Below, one piece after another: positions 9,025 to 18,483 of a stretch of DNA of 64,000 nt. The notes under the pieces are model-generated. The model ran no database searches, was not told the origin of the DNA, and was given only the letters and a program-made list of their open reading frames with translations. A program made the position numbers and the translations under genes. The DNA is from Aquabacter sp965279295 (lineage in GTDB: Bacteria; Pseudomonadota; Alphaproteobacteria; Rhizobiales; Xanthobacteraceae): the NCBI GenBank assembly GCA_965279295.1, contig CBDIHQ010000018.1. The stretch is one strand, 5' to 3'. Numbering within the stretch: position 1 is the first letter of the stretch; every line of letters starts with the position of its first letter.

Positions 9025-10396
9025 TCAGTAGGCCAGCTCGGTAAGTGCCGGCTCCACCGACCCGTGCCAGGGGCCGGCATATTTCTCCAGCAGCACCTCC
9101 GCCAGAGTGCGGCGGGAGCCAAGAATCTCTTCCAGAGGCGCGAGGAAGCGCGTCTCGTCCCGACCCTGGCTGTCCAACTTGCGCCGGCGCACAAGGCCCG
9201 CCTTCGCGATGGCGACCACATCGCGCGCAATATCCAGCAGAGGACGGCCGGCGATCTCTGCGCCGAGCGCCAGGCGGGGCACGTCGTCGCGCAGGGTCTG
9301 GCGCTGCTCCGCAGTCCAATCCTTCACCAGATCGAGGGCGGCATCCAGGCTCTGCGTGTCGTAGAGGATGCCAGCCCAGAGCGCCGGCAATGCACACAGC
9401 TCCGCCCAGGGGCCCGCGTCCGCTCCGCGCATTTCCAGGAACCGCTTCAGCCGAACTTCCGGGAAGATGGTGGAGAGGTGGTTGACCCAGTCGGACAGGG
9501 TCGCGGTCTCGCCCGGCAGCAGGGAATTGCGGCCGGCCAGAAGATCGCGGAACGACGAGCCGGAAACGTCCACATAGGCATCGCCGCGCTTGACGAAATA
9601 CATCGGCACATCAAGCGCATAGTCCACATACCGCTCGAAGCCCATGCCCGGCTCGAACGCAAACGGCAGCATACCGGAGCGGTCCGCGTCGGTGTGGCGC
9701 CAGATTTCGGAGCGGAAGGTCAGGAAGCCGTTGGGCTTGCCCTCGGTGAAGGGCGAATTGGCGAACAGTGCGGTCGCGACAGGCTGAAGCGCGACGCTCG
9801 CCTGGAGCTTGCGCACCATGTCGGCTTCTGAGGAGAAGTCGAGGTTCACCTGCACGGTGCAGGTGCGGAACATCATGTCGAGGCCGAGCGTGCCGACCTT
9901 GGGCATGTAGCCGGCCATGATTCTGTAACGCCCTTTGGGCATCACCGGCGTCTCGGCACGGGTCCATTTCGGGCTCATGCCGATGCCCATGAAGCGCAAG
10001 CCCAGCGGGTCCGCCACTTCGCGGAGATGGGTCAGGTGGGTATTGATCTCCGAGCAAGTCTCATGAACCGAGGATCAGCGGCGCGCCCGAAAGCTCGAAC
10101 TGGCCGCCCGGCTCCAGCGAGATCGCGCCCCCGCCAACGGGGTCGGTCAAGCCGATGATCGTCTCGCCTTCCAGGATCGGGTCCCAGCCGGTAACAGTCT
10201 TCATCCCCTCCAGCACCGCGCGGATGCCGTTGGGCCCTTCATACGGCACCGGCTCGTGCCGGCCGACGGTGAACGGGATTTTCTCATGCTCGGTGCCGAT
10301 GCGGAATGCGCTCTCCGGCTTGTTGCCGGCTTCCAGCCAGGCGACGAGTTCGTCGCGCGATTCGATCGGCGTTGCGTCCAGCATATCGCGGGCCAT
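9025..10396 (-). pseudogene. gshA: Glutamate-cysteine ligase, interrupted by one +1 frameshift
   Basis: First enzyme of glutathione synthesis, of the alphaproteobacterial/plant-type GCS2 family. The N-terminal part (10396 to about 10072) reads MARDMLD...RIGTEHEK...GGQFELSGAP; the C-terminal part (about 10072 to 9025) continues with ETCSEINTHL...LGLRFMGIGMSPKW. Between them one extra base in the GGATC run near 10069-10074 shifts the frame and creates a TGA. The span is 1372 nt, 3x457+1, so removing one base restores a normal 456-residue protein. All core family motifs are intact. Glutathione synthesis is nearly universal in the group, so a sequencing insertion is more likely than a real loss (inference). 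RBS GGGGAA precedes the ATG. Confidence 0.85.
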
Positions 10397-10690
10397 GCGC
10401 GCGTCTTCCCCTGCAAGCGGCCGGCAGATGCCTCCCGCCGCTCATATCCATAGCTCGACGGCGCCCAAGGCGCCGATGAAGGTGAAACTGCGCGGGGAGG
10501 GTGCGGCTCCTCGCGCGAATGCTCAAGAACAAGGCGCGCGGACCATACACGGCCAGCGCGCCCGAGCAAACCGCCTGCTGAGGCTGCCGTAGCGGGAGGT
10601 TTGATCCTTCCCGCGTCGCCCCCCTACCCTGCCTGTTTGCTGCCTTCGCGCGATATCCCGTGCACGCGTGCCTAAGCCGGCTCTGCGCGA

Positions 10691-12352
10691 TCAAGCGGCC
10701 TTTTCGGTCGCCCGCTTCTTCTCTTCTTTCCACCAGTTCCTTCTTGGAGAGCTTGCCCACCAACGTCTTGGGCAGGCTGGTCCGGATTTCCACCTGCTTG
10801 GGCAACTCCACCTTCGACAGATGCTCGCGCAGGAAAAAGAGCAGTTCTTCCGGCGTTGCGCTCTTACCTTCGCGCAAAGTGACGAACGCTTTGGGCGCCT
10901 GTCCCCGGTAAGGATCGGGAATGCCGATCGCCACCGCCTCCGCCACCGCCGGGTGGAGATAGAGCGCCTCCTCGATCATGCGGGGATAGACATTATAGCC
11001 GCCGCACAGGATCACATCCTTGATGCGATCCACCAGGAACAGGTAGCCGTCGGCATCGAGATAGCCGACGTCCGCCGGTCCGAAACGCGCCCTCGATGAA
11101 GGCCGCGTGGGTTTCGTCCGGCGCGCGCCAATAGCCGATCATGACCTGCGGCCCGCGCGCGCAGACCTCGCCCTTTTGCCCGATGCCGACAACGCGGCTG
11201 GGGTCCAGGAGATCGCGGATTTCGATGGTGGTGCCCGGAAGCGGCTGGCCGACCCGAGCCGTCCTTGATGATTCCGTTTGGCGGGTTCGCGGTCAGCACC
11301 GGCGAAGTCTCGCTGAGGCCGTATCCCTCGATCAGCTTGCAGCCGCTCAATGCCTCGAACCGCGCCCGCACATCCGCCGGCAGCGGCGCGCCGCCGGAGA
11401 CACCCAGGCGGAGCGACGACAGTGTCCGCGCCGTGATGCCGGGATAATTGTTGAGCGCGGTAAAAATGGTCGGCAACGCCGGGGAAGACCGTCGGCCGTT
11501 CCTTTTCGATGACGGCCACCAGATCCGCAAGGTTGAACCGGGGCACAAGGATGATCTCGCACCCCTTCGCGATCGGGACGTTCATCACATTGGTCATGGC
11601 AAACACATGGAACAGCGGCAGCACGCCCAGCACCTTGTCCTCGCCTTCGCGAATGGTGCAGACGTGCTGGATCACCTGATCGGCGTTGGCGGTGATGTTG
11701 GCGTGGGTGAGTTGCGCACCCTTGGGAACGCCCGTGGTGCCGCCGGTATATTGCAGCACGGCCACATCAACATCCGGCGTGATGTCCACCGGGCGGGGTC
11801 GAACCACATCGCGTGTGAGGTCCGCGAAGGTCAGGTGTCGGCCGTCCATGCGGTCAAAAACCGCGATATCCTTGCGCTTGAAAAGCTCGAAGCCGATCCC
11901 CTTCAGCCAGGGCAGCACGGCGCGCATCGGACAGACGATGATCTTGCTTAGCTGCGCCGCATCGGCGATGGCGGCGACGCGTGAATGGATGATCTTGAGA
12001 TCGGGCACGACCATGATGGTGGTGCCGGAATTGCGGATCTGGTTTTCCAGCTCTCGCTCCACATAGAGCGGGCTGAAATTCACCACCGTGCCGCCGGCCT
12101 TCAGGATGGCGAAGTACAGGATGATCGAATACGGCATGTTCGGCAGGCACAGGCCGACCTTTGTGCCCTTGTCGACGCCGAGCCGCTGAAGACCCGCCGT
12201 CGCCTTGTCCACCAGCACGCCGAGCCTGCTCATAAGTCCAGGTGCGGCCCAGTGAAAGTCATGGCGGGACGAGAGCCGTGCTTGCGGACGCTCGCCTCGA
12301 GCAACTCATGCACCGGCCCGGTGTGGACGCCAGAAGTATCGACGGCGAGCAT
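10691..12352 (-). pseudogene. fadD: Long-chain acyl-CoA ligase, six +1 frameshifts
   Basis: AMP-forming fatty acid-CoA ligase that activates free fatty acids for beta-oxidation. Reading through the frames gives a contiguous family sequence: the YTGGTTGVPKG phosphate-binding loop, GYGLSETSP, the adenylate motif near GYLDADGYLF, DRIKDVILCGGYNVYP, and the C-terminal Lys in LVGKLSKKEL. Single extra bases lie near 10728, 11072, 11254, 11474, 12225 and 12249. The span of 1662 nt minus six gives exactly 552 codons (551 residues), a normal length. The start at ATG 12352 follows GGGAGG. It lies downstream of fadL on the same strand. Because every lesion is an insertion and all motifs survive, I suspect sequence error; if real, the gene is dead. 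Confidence 0.85.
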
Positions 12353-12459
12353 ATCCGGCCTCCCGCTCGGAAGCGTGCGCCTCGCGGCAGCCATCAGGCC
12401 GCCAGCGGAGCGATCACGCTCCCGGCCCGTTGATCGGGCCTTGTCTTCGGAATCTGGCC

Positions 12460-12479
12460 GCCGCCTGGGGTCAGGCGGC
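12460..12479 (-). terminator. Hairpin downstream of the fadL-like gene
   Basis: Perfect 8-bp stem GCCGCCTG/CAGGCGGC with a four-base loop, 42 bp after the fadL stop and about 108 bp before the fadD start. It has no U tract, so it may be an attenuator, an mRNA stabiliser or chance. Confidence 0.3.
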
Positions 12480-12520
12480 AACCGCGCGAGCGCCCCCGCT
12501 CACTTGTGACGCGCACCGTC

Positions 12521-13846
12521 TTATTTGGTGACAAGAACCGTCTTGGGAAGGGGCGCGTCGAAGCGGTATCTTACGCCGACCGAGACGATATCCACATAGG
12601 CATTGCTGACATTCCGCATAGAGCGAGCCGCGCGTCGCGTTGCCAAGCTCGGTCGGGTTCTGCGAAATGGTGCCGTCCTGAGCGAAGATGTGGGTGTAGG
12701 CGAGGTCCATGCTCAGTTGCGGCGAGATGGCATAGGTCAGGCCGGCCGATGCCCAGATGCGGTTGCTGTCTGGTCAGGCGCGGCGTGCGGTAGGCGTCGG
12801 TGACGGGTGAGATTTCATATGCCAGACCGGCGCGCAGCGTCAGCTTGGGGTCCCACTGATATTCGACGCCGCCCGAGAAGAACCAGCCGTCGTCCCATTG
12901 CAGGTTCAGGATCGAGGGCCCGCCGGCGGCCGGGACCACCACGAGTTGCTGGAGCGATGACCAATTGGTCCACTCAACGGTGCCAAGGATGGTCCATTGC
13001 GGGTTGATCTGCGACCTGAAGCTGCCCGTAACCTGGTCCGGCAGCGTGAGGCCGGCCGTCGCCGCCAGGGTCGCGGCGGGGAGGCCGCCGGCAATTTCCA
13101 GATTGGTCAGACCCTGAAGATTCTGAGTGATCGCGGAGCGATAGCCGATGCCGACGGTGGTGCCGGGCACCACCGTGAACAGGGCGCCCAGCGAGAAGCC
13201 GTAGCCGATGTCATTGCCGTCGACGGTGGCCGACCCTTGCGGGAAGGTGGGCGGGCCGCCGAGAAGCTGCGCGTTGCTGAGGCGGGCCTCAATATAATTG
13301 GCATTGACGCCGCCGCCGATGGTCAGCCAGTCGGTGACCTTGTAGGCCAGGCTGCAGGCCCACATTGACGTCGAAAATGCTGCTGTAGCAGCCGTAATTG
13401 GCGCCGGACCAGTTGCAGGCCGCGTCGGTGATAAGGCCGAAGGGCGAAGTGACGGAGAGGCCGATGGCGAACCGGTCCCAGGCATAGCTGGCGTAGCCGG
13501 TCGGCAGGGCGGCGTTGTCGACGATGTCGCCGACACCTCGAGTGCCAAGGTTGTTGCCGAGCGGGCCGGTCGCGGAGATCACGTCGATGGAGGCGTGCGG
13601 GGCGATGTAGCTGATATTGCCCTCAAGCTGCATGCCGGGGACGAAGCTAATGGCCGCCGGATTCCAGTACATGGAGGCAAGGCCCGCGCCGCCCGCCGCG
13701 TTACCGGCGAATGACGTGCCCTGGTAATAGCTGCTCTGCTCGCGCAGCCCGAAGCCGCCAGCCCATGCCACCCCAGCGACGGGGACGGCCACGGATGCGA
13801 GAAGCACGGCCCTGACGATGCGGGACTGTCTAGCGGCATGTATCAT
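12521..13846 (-). pseudogene. FadL/OmpP1-family fatty acid porin, three +1 frameshifts
   Basis: Outer-membrane long-chain fatty acid transporter family (FadL/TodX). The signal peptide ends near AWAGGFGLRE, and the FadL hatch signature (GxAGxASxxxNPA-like, here AGLASMYWNPAA) is at about residue 60. Beta-barrel strands continue to an aromatic-rich end. Extra bases near 12614, 12774 and 13350 break the frame. With them removed the C-terminal strands read cleanly (NRIWASAGLTYAIS, AYVDIVSVGVRYRF) to the TAA at 12521. The span minus three bases equals 441 codons. It is divergent from the MerR regulator and next to fadD, so it probably supplies fatty acids to the adjacent beta-oxidation genes. Confidence 0.82.
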
Positions 13847-14271
13847 TTGGGCGCCCCAAGCTGCGTTTCCTCGGATCGGATATCGCCAAGCGCTCTGCCG
13901 ACGCCCTTAATGGTTCATCCCATCCCCTATACGTCAGCATGCCTATTCCATCGGGTGGGTCAACGGACTTTCCCCAGGTAGATGCTCATCAAGTTACACC
14001 TGTTGCTTTCTCGCCACGCCTTTAGCGGTGATGGGCAAGATGTCTGGCAGTTTTGATAGATTGCCTGCGCCGACTTCGCATCACCCATCAACTGCACGCC
14101 GCTCGAATCATGCCGATGGCGACATGACAAGACTGCATTCACCCATGTTGCGCTGCAATATTACTTACCGCTAAAATAACCGCAGCGCGGCAAAGATGGC
14201 ACCCCGCTTGCGCACTTCGGCAAAGGATGTATCTTTAGTGCCGATACATGACGTATAGGTGAGGTCACGCC
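13847..14271. other. Divergent intergenic region fadL / merR
   Basis: About 425 bp, lower in GC than its neighbours, with no credible gene. It must carry promoters for the fadL-fadD side and for the merR-beta-oxidation side. The only clear element I see is the ATGTATC/GATACAT dyad at 14227-14249. Given the insertion errors on both sides, base-level readings here should be treated with caution. Confidence 0.5.
14227..14249 (+). promoter_or_regulatory. Inverted repeat, candidate MerR-family operator
   Basis: Perfect 7-bp arms ATGTATC and GATACAT separated by nine bases, ending 22 bp upstream of the GTG start of the MerR gene. MerR-family proteins bind dyads lying between or over the promoter elements of their own operon, so this is the natural candidate for autoregulation and control of the beta-oxidation genes. 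Confidence 0.45.
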
Positions 14272-14713
14272 GTGACAGTTCGCAGTAGCGCCGAAGGCGC
14301 GCTCACCGACACTTTTTTCACGATATCGGAACTGGGCCGCGACCTATCGGTCACCGCCCGCACCATCCGCTTCTATGAGGACAAGGGCCTGATCGCGCCC
14401 CGGCGCGCCGGCAACATCCGCGTCTACACCAAGCGCGACCGCGCGCGGATGATGTTGATATTGCGCGGGAAAAGGCTCGGCTTCAGGCCTGCGGGAAATC
14501 AAGGAATACCTTGACCTCTACGATGTCGACGCCGCCCACGCGGAGCAGATCAGGTTGCTTTTGAAGAAGGTGCGAACCCGCCTCTCCTTGCTGGAGGAGC
14601 AGCGTGTCGCGCTGGAGGAAACCATCGTCGAGTTGAAGGAAGTGGAGAGCCAGACCCTGGCGGCGCTGGAAGCCGCCGGGCCGGCGCGGCGGTCGTCACG
14701 GAAAGCAGTCTGA
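14272..14713 (+). pseudogene. MerR-family regulator of fatty-acid genes, one +1 frameshift
   Basis: MerR-family transcription factor. The winged helix at about 15-85 reads FFTISELGRDLSVTARTIRFYEDKGLI...NIRVYTKRDRARM. After an extra G near 14487 the frame changes and continues as LREIKEYLDLYDVD, then a long coiled coil (AAHAEQIRLLLKKVRTRL...) to TGA at 14711-14713. The span of 442 nt minus one gives 146 residues, normal for the group. It starts at GTG, after AGGTGAGG. In Proteobacteria this type (LiuR/FadR-like MerR) controls branched-chain or fatty acyl-CoA degradation, in keeping with the genes directly downstream. There are no metal-binding cysteines, so an acyl-CoA ligand is likely (inference). 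Confidence 0.82.
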
Positions 14714-14825
14714 CCAGCAGCACCGTCTTCATTTCGCAGCACAAGAGGCCGCAGGATCGGCCGAACACGGGTGACGGCCCGGATAAGCAAGAAACAGCAA
14801 GCAAGAGATAATGGCAGGAGAGCCC

Positions 14826-15962
14826 ATGCAGAACGTGGTCATCGCGGGATATGCCCGCTCGCCCTTCGCCCCCGCCAAGAAGGGCGAACTCGCCCGCGTG
14901 CGGCCGGATGATCTCGCCGCCCAGGTGGTGCGTGAACTGATCGTGCGCACAGGGGTCAAGCCCGAAGACATCGAGGACCTGATTCTCGGCTGCGCCTTTC
15001 CGGAGGCCGAACAGGGCTTCAACGTGGCGCGCCTGATCGGCATGATCGCGGAACTGCCCCAGTCGGTGGCGGGCGTCACGGTGAACCGCTTCTGCGGCTC
15101 CTCCATGCAGGCGATCCACATGGCGGCCGGGCAGATCCAGCTCGGGGCGGGCGACGTGTTCATCTGCGCCGGCGTGGAGAGCATGAGCCGCGTGCCCATG
15201 ACCGGCTTCAACCCCATGCCGAACCCCGCGCTCTATGCGCAGAACCATGCCGCCTACATGGGGATGGGCGACACGGCGGAGAATGTCGCCCGTAAGTGGC
15301 AGATCACCCGCGCCGACCAGGATGCCTTCGCGCTTGAAAGCCAGCGCAAGGCCGCCACGGCCCAAGCCGACGGGCGGCTCGATGCAGAGATCGTCGCCAT
15401 CACATCCAACGGCAAGACCATCGACAAGGACGGATGCATCCGCGTTGGCGCGACGGCTGAGGATTTCGCCGGCCTCAAGCCCGCGTTCGACCAGAACGGC
15501 TCGGTCACGGCAGGCACATCCTCGCCCCTCACAGACGGCGCCTCTGCGGTTCTGGTGTGTACCGAGGCCTATGCCGAGAAGCATGGCCTCGAACCCCTCG
15601 CCCGCCTGCGCGGTGTGGCGGTGGCCGGCTGCGCGCCGGAAATCATGGGCATCGGCCCTGTGGAAGCCACCCGCAAGGCGCTGCGCCGCTCGCAGATCGA
15701 GATCGGCGACATCAGCGTGGTCGAGCTTAACGAAGCGTTCGCGTCCCAGGCCCTGGCGTGCGCCCGTGAGCTCAACATTGCCGACGAGACGCTGAACATC
15801 GACGGCGGTGCCATTGCGCTCGGTCATCCGCTCGGCGCCACCGGCGCGCGGATCGTCGGCAAGGCGGCGGCCCTGCTGAAGCGCGAGGGGGGTCGCTATG
15901 CGCTGGCGACCCAGTGCATCGGCGGCGGCCAGGGCATCGCCACCGTTCTCGAGCGGGTGTGA
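14826..15962 (+). CDS. Acetyl-CoA C-acyltransferase (thiolase)
   Basis: Thiolase that cleaves 3-ketoacyl-CoA in the last step of beta-oxidation. The 378-residue protein carries the acyl-accepting Cys in NRFCGSS (about 88), the GHPLGATGAR motif with the catalytic His near 335, and the second Cys in the C-terminal QCIGGGQG loop. I chose the ATG at 14826 because AGGAGA at 14816-14821 precedes it; an in-frame ATG 15 bp upstream would include that site in the coding region. Eight bases separate its stop from the next gene, so the two are translated from one mRNA as the thiolase and multifunctional subunits of a trifunctional enzyme. Confidence 0.93.
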   Translation: MQNVVIAGYARSPFAPAKKGELARVRPDDLAAQVVRELIVRTGVKPEDIEDLILGCAFPEAEQGFNVARLIGMIAELPQSVAGVTVNRFCGSSMQAIHMAAGQIQLGAGDVFICAGVESMSRVPMTGFNPMPNPALYAQNHAAYMGMGDTAENVARKWQITRADQDAFALESQRKAATAQADGRLDAEIVAITSNGKTIDKDGCIRVGATAEDFAGLKPAFDQNGSVTAGTSSPLTDGASAVLVCTEAYAEKHGLEPLARLRGVAVAGCAPEIMGIGPVEATRKALRRSQIEIGDISVVELNEAFASQALACARELNIADETLNIDGGAIALGHPLGATGARIVGKAAALLKREGGRYALATQCIGGGQGIATVLERV

Positions 15963-15970
15963 GGCGCGCC

Positions 15971-18307
15971 ATGAGCGACAATGGAAAGACCGCTGAAATC
16001 AAAAAAGTCGCCGTCATAGGCGCAGGCGTCATGGGCGCCGGCATCGCCGCCCATGTGGCGAATGCTGGCGTGGAGGTACTGCTTCTGGACATCGTGCCGG
16101 ACGGCGCGAAGGATCGCAGCGCCATCGCCAAGGGCGCAATCGAGAAGCTGCTGAAGGCCGAGCCCGCCGCCTTCATGTCCAAGCGCGCGGCCCGGCTCGT
16201 CACGCCCGGCAATACCGAGGACGACCTCAAAAAACTCAGCGCATGCGACTGGATCATCGAGGCCGTGGTTGAACGGCTCGACGTGAAGCAGGCGCTCTAC
16301 GCGAAGATCGACGCTGCCCGCAAACCCGGCACGCCGGTGTCCTCGAACACCTCGACCATTCCCCTGGCGGACCTCACCAAGGGCTCGCCCGACAGCTTCC
16401 GCCGCGATTTCCTCATCACCCACTTCTTCAACCCACCCCGCTACATGCGGCTGCTTGAAGTGGTCTCCGGCACAGACACCGACAAGGAGACGCTTGCGCG
16501 TGTCTCCCGCTTTGCCGACGTGAAGCTGGGCAAGACCATCGTGCCCTGCAAGGACACCCCCGGCTTCATCGCCAACCGCCTCGGCACCTATTGGATGCAG
16601 GCGGCGGTAATCCAGGCGCTGGACCTTGGCCTGACCGTGGAAGAGGCCGACGTGGTGATGGGACGTCCTTTCGGCTTCCCCAAGACCGGCGTGTTCGGGC
16701 TGCTCGACCTCGTCGGTCTCGACCTGATGCCCCACGTTCAGGGCAGCCTGAAGCGGGCCCTGCCCGCGAGCGACCCGTTCCACGCGCTGCTGCGCGATGT
16801 CCCGCTGATCGAGACCATGATCAAGACCGGCCTCACCGGCCGAAAGGGCAAGGGAGGCTTCTATCGCCTCAATCGCGATGGCGGCGGCAAGGCGAAGGAA
16901 TCAATCGACCTCTCCACCGGGCAATACCGGAAGGAAGATAAAGCCGCGCTGCCGGAGGACACCGGCAGGGATATGGCCGCGCTGATCGCCGGCGATGGCC
17001 CGATGAGCCGCTACGCCTGGGGCGTGATGGGGCGCACCCTCGCCTATGCTGCGCGTCTCGTCCCGGAAGCCGCCGACGATATCGTTGCCGTCGATGAAGC
17101 CATGAGGCTCGGCTACAACTGGAAATGGGGTCCGTTCGAGCTGATCGACCGGATCGGCGCGGGCAAGCTGATCGCCCGCCTGCAGGCGGACGGCGCGGAA
17201 ATCCCTGAGCTTCTCGCAAAGGCCGAAGCCAGCCCCTTCTACCGCGTCGACAACGGCCGCCGGCAATATCTCGGCACCGACGGCGCCTATCACGACATCG
17301 TACGGCCCGACGGCGTGCTGCTTCTGGCCGACATCAAGCTTGCCAGCGCGCCCGTGATGAAGAACGGCTCGGCCGCCCTGTGGGATATCGGCGACGGCGT
17401 GCTGTGCCTGGAATTCACCAGCAAGGGCAACTCGCTGGACGAGGGCATCATCACCCTGCTCAACCGCGCGATGAAGCTGGTGAAGGAGAAGCACAAGGCG
17501 CTCGTCATCTACAATGAGGGCTCGAACTTCTCCGTGGGCGCGAACCTCGGCCTTGCCCTGTTCGCTTGCAACATCGCCGCGTTCGGCGAAGTGGAGAAGC
17601 TGGTCGCCAACGGCCAGAAAGCCTATCAGGACCTGAAATATGCGCCCTTCCCCGTCGTATCGGCCCCGGCCGGCATGGCGCTCGGCGGCGGGTGCGAGAT
17701 GCTGCTGCACTCAAGCGCGGTGCAGGCGCACGCGGAAAGCTATATCGGTCTCGTGGAGTGCGGCGTCGGCCTGATCCCCGGCTGGGGCGGCTGCAAGGAG
17801 ATGCTGACCCGCTGGCAGGCGGAAAAAACCCTCCCCAAGGGACCCATGCCCGCGCCGTCCAAGGTGTTTGAGACTGTCAGCGTCGCCACCGTCTCCAAAT
17901 CGGCTGCCGAGGCTAGGGAATTGCTGTTCCTGCGCGAAAGCGACGGCATCACCATGAACCGCGACCGCCTGCTTGCCGATGCCAAGGCGAAGGCACTGAA
18001 GCTGGCGGAAGACTACAAGCCGCCGGTGCCGCAGGACCTCACCCTGCCCGGCCCATCCGGCAAGGTGGCATTCGTTATGGCGGCGGAAGGCTTCCATAAG
18101 CGGGGCATCGCCACCAAGCATGACCTCGTGGTGGCGGACGCCCTGGCGACCGTGCTTTCCGGCGGGAATGCCGACCATATCGAGCCGGTGACGGAAGCCA
18201 AGGTACTGGAACTGGAGCGCGAAGCCTTCATGCGCCTGATCCGTACCAACGGCACCCTGGCGCGCATTGAGCACACGCTTGAGACGGGCCGACCGCTACG
18301 GAATTGA
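15971..18307 (+). CDS. 3-hydroxyacyl-CoA dehydrogenase / enoyl-CoA hydratase fusion
   Basis: Bifunctional beta-oxidation enzyme of 778 residues. The dehydrogenase comes first: NAD-binding VAVIGAGVMGAGIA at about 13-26, the catalytic-region HFFNPPRYM at about 157, and a C-terminal dehydrogenase domain to about 420. The hydratase/crotonase part follows from about 455 to 700, with the oxyanion-hole region ALGGGCEM and catalytic-type Glu in the following YIGLVECGVGLIPG. The order (dehydrogenase, then hydratase) is the reverse of E. coli FadB and like Bacillus FadN-type proteins. The start at ATG 15971 has GAGG just upstream. It sits between the thiolase and the acyl-CoA dehydrogenase. Confidence 0.93.
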   Translation: MSDNGKTAEIKKVAVIGAGVMGAGIAAHVANAGVEVLLLDIVPDGAKDRSAIAKGAIEKLLKAEPAAFMSKRAARLVTPGNTEDDLKKLSACDWIIEAVVERLDVKQALYAKIDAARKPGTPVSSNTSTIPLADLTKGSPDSFRRDFLITHFFNPPRYMRLLEVVSGTDTDKETLARVSRFADVKLGKTIVPCKDTPGFIANRLGTYWMQAAVIQALDLGLTVEEADVVMGRPFGFPKTGVFGLLDLVGLDLMPHVQGSLKRALPASDPFHALLRDVPLIETMIKTGLTGRKGKGGFYRLNRDGGGKAKESIDLSTGQYRKEDKAALPEDTGRDMAALIAGDGPMSRYAWGVMGRTLAYAARLVPEAADDIVAVDEAMRLGYNWKWGPFELIDRIGAGKLIARLQADGAEIPELLAKAEASPFYRVDNGRRQYLGTDGAYHDIVRPDGVLLLADIKLASAPVMKNGSAALWDIGDGVLCLEFTSKGNSLDEGIITLLNRAMKLVKEKHKALVIYNEGSNFSVGANLGLALFACNIAAFGEVEKLVANGQKAYQDLKYAPFPVVSAPAGMALGGGCEMLLHSSAVQAHAESYIGLVECGVGLIPGWGGCKEMLTRWQAEKTLPKGPMPAPSKVFETVSVATVSKSAAEARELLFLRESDGITMNRDRLLADAKAKALKLAEDYKPPVPQDLTLPGPSGKVAFVMAAEGFHKRGIATKHDLVVADALATVLSGGNADHIEPVTEAKVLELEREAFMRLIRTNGTLARIEHTLETGRPLRN

Positions 18308-18328
18308 GGCGCGCTCTCCCCGCTGGAC

Positions 18329-18449
18329 CTCCCCTCCCCCCTTGAGGGGGAGGGTCAGGGTGGGGGGTATCTCTCCACTTGTTCCGAAGGCGCTGGATTT
18401 GGCGGCGCCATACCCCCCACCCCGCCCTCCCCCTCAAGGGGGGAGGGAG
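18329..18449. repeat. Long imperfect inverted repeat within the beta-oxidation operon
   Basis: Two near-identical arms of about 40 bp (18329-18370 and 18410-18449) face each other around a 39-bp centre. Each arm begins with C-rich/G-rich sequence that is itself palindromic around CTTGAG and ends in GGGGGGTAT. The arms differ only by small indels and substitutions. This fills almost the whole gap between the hydratase gene and the acyl-CoA dehydrogenase gene. The layout resembles dispersed intergenic palindromic elements (REP/RUP style) rather than an intrinsic terminator, as there is no U tract. Confidence 0.75.
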
Positions 18450-18483
18450 ACCGTAAAGACATAGAAAACACGGGAGACACACC

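Noticed and set aside
10397..10690. Possible gene between gshA and fadD
   Set aside because: No reading frame with a start signal or family resemblance in 294 bp; the insertion errors nearby make weak frames unreliable.
14550..15827. 425-codon minus-strand open frame
   Set aside because: Antisense to the thiolase and merR tail; composition typical of shadow frames, no family resemblance.
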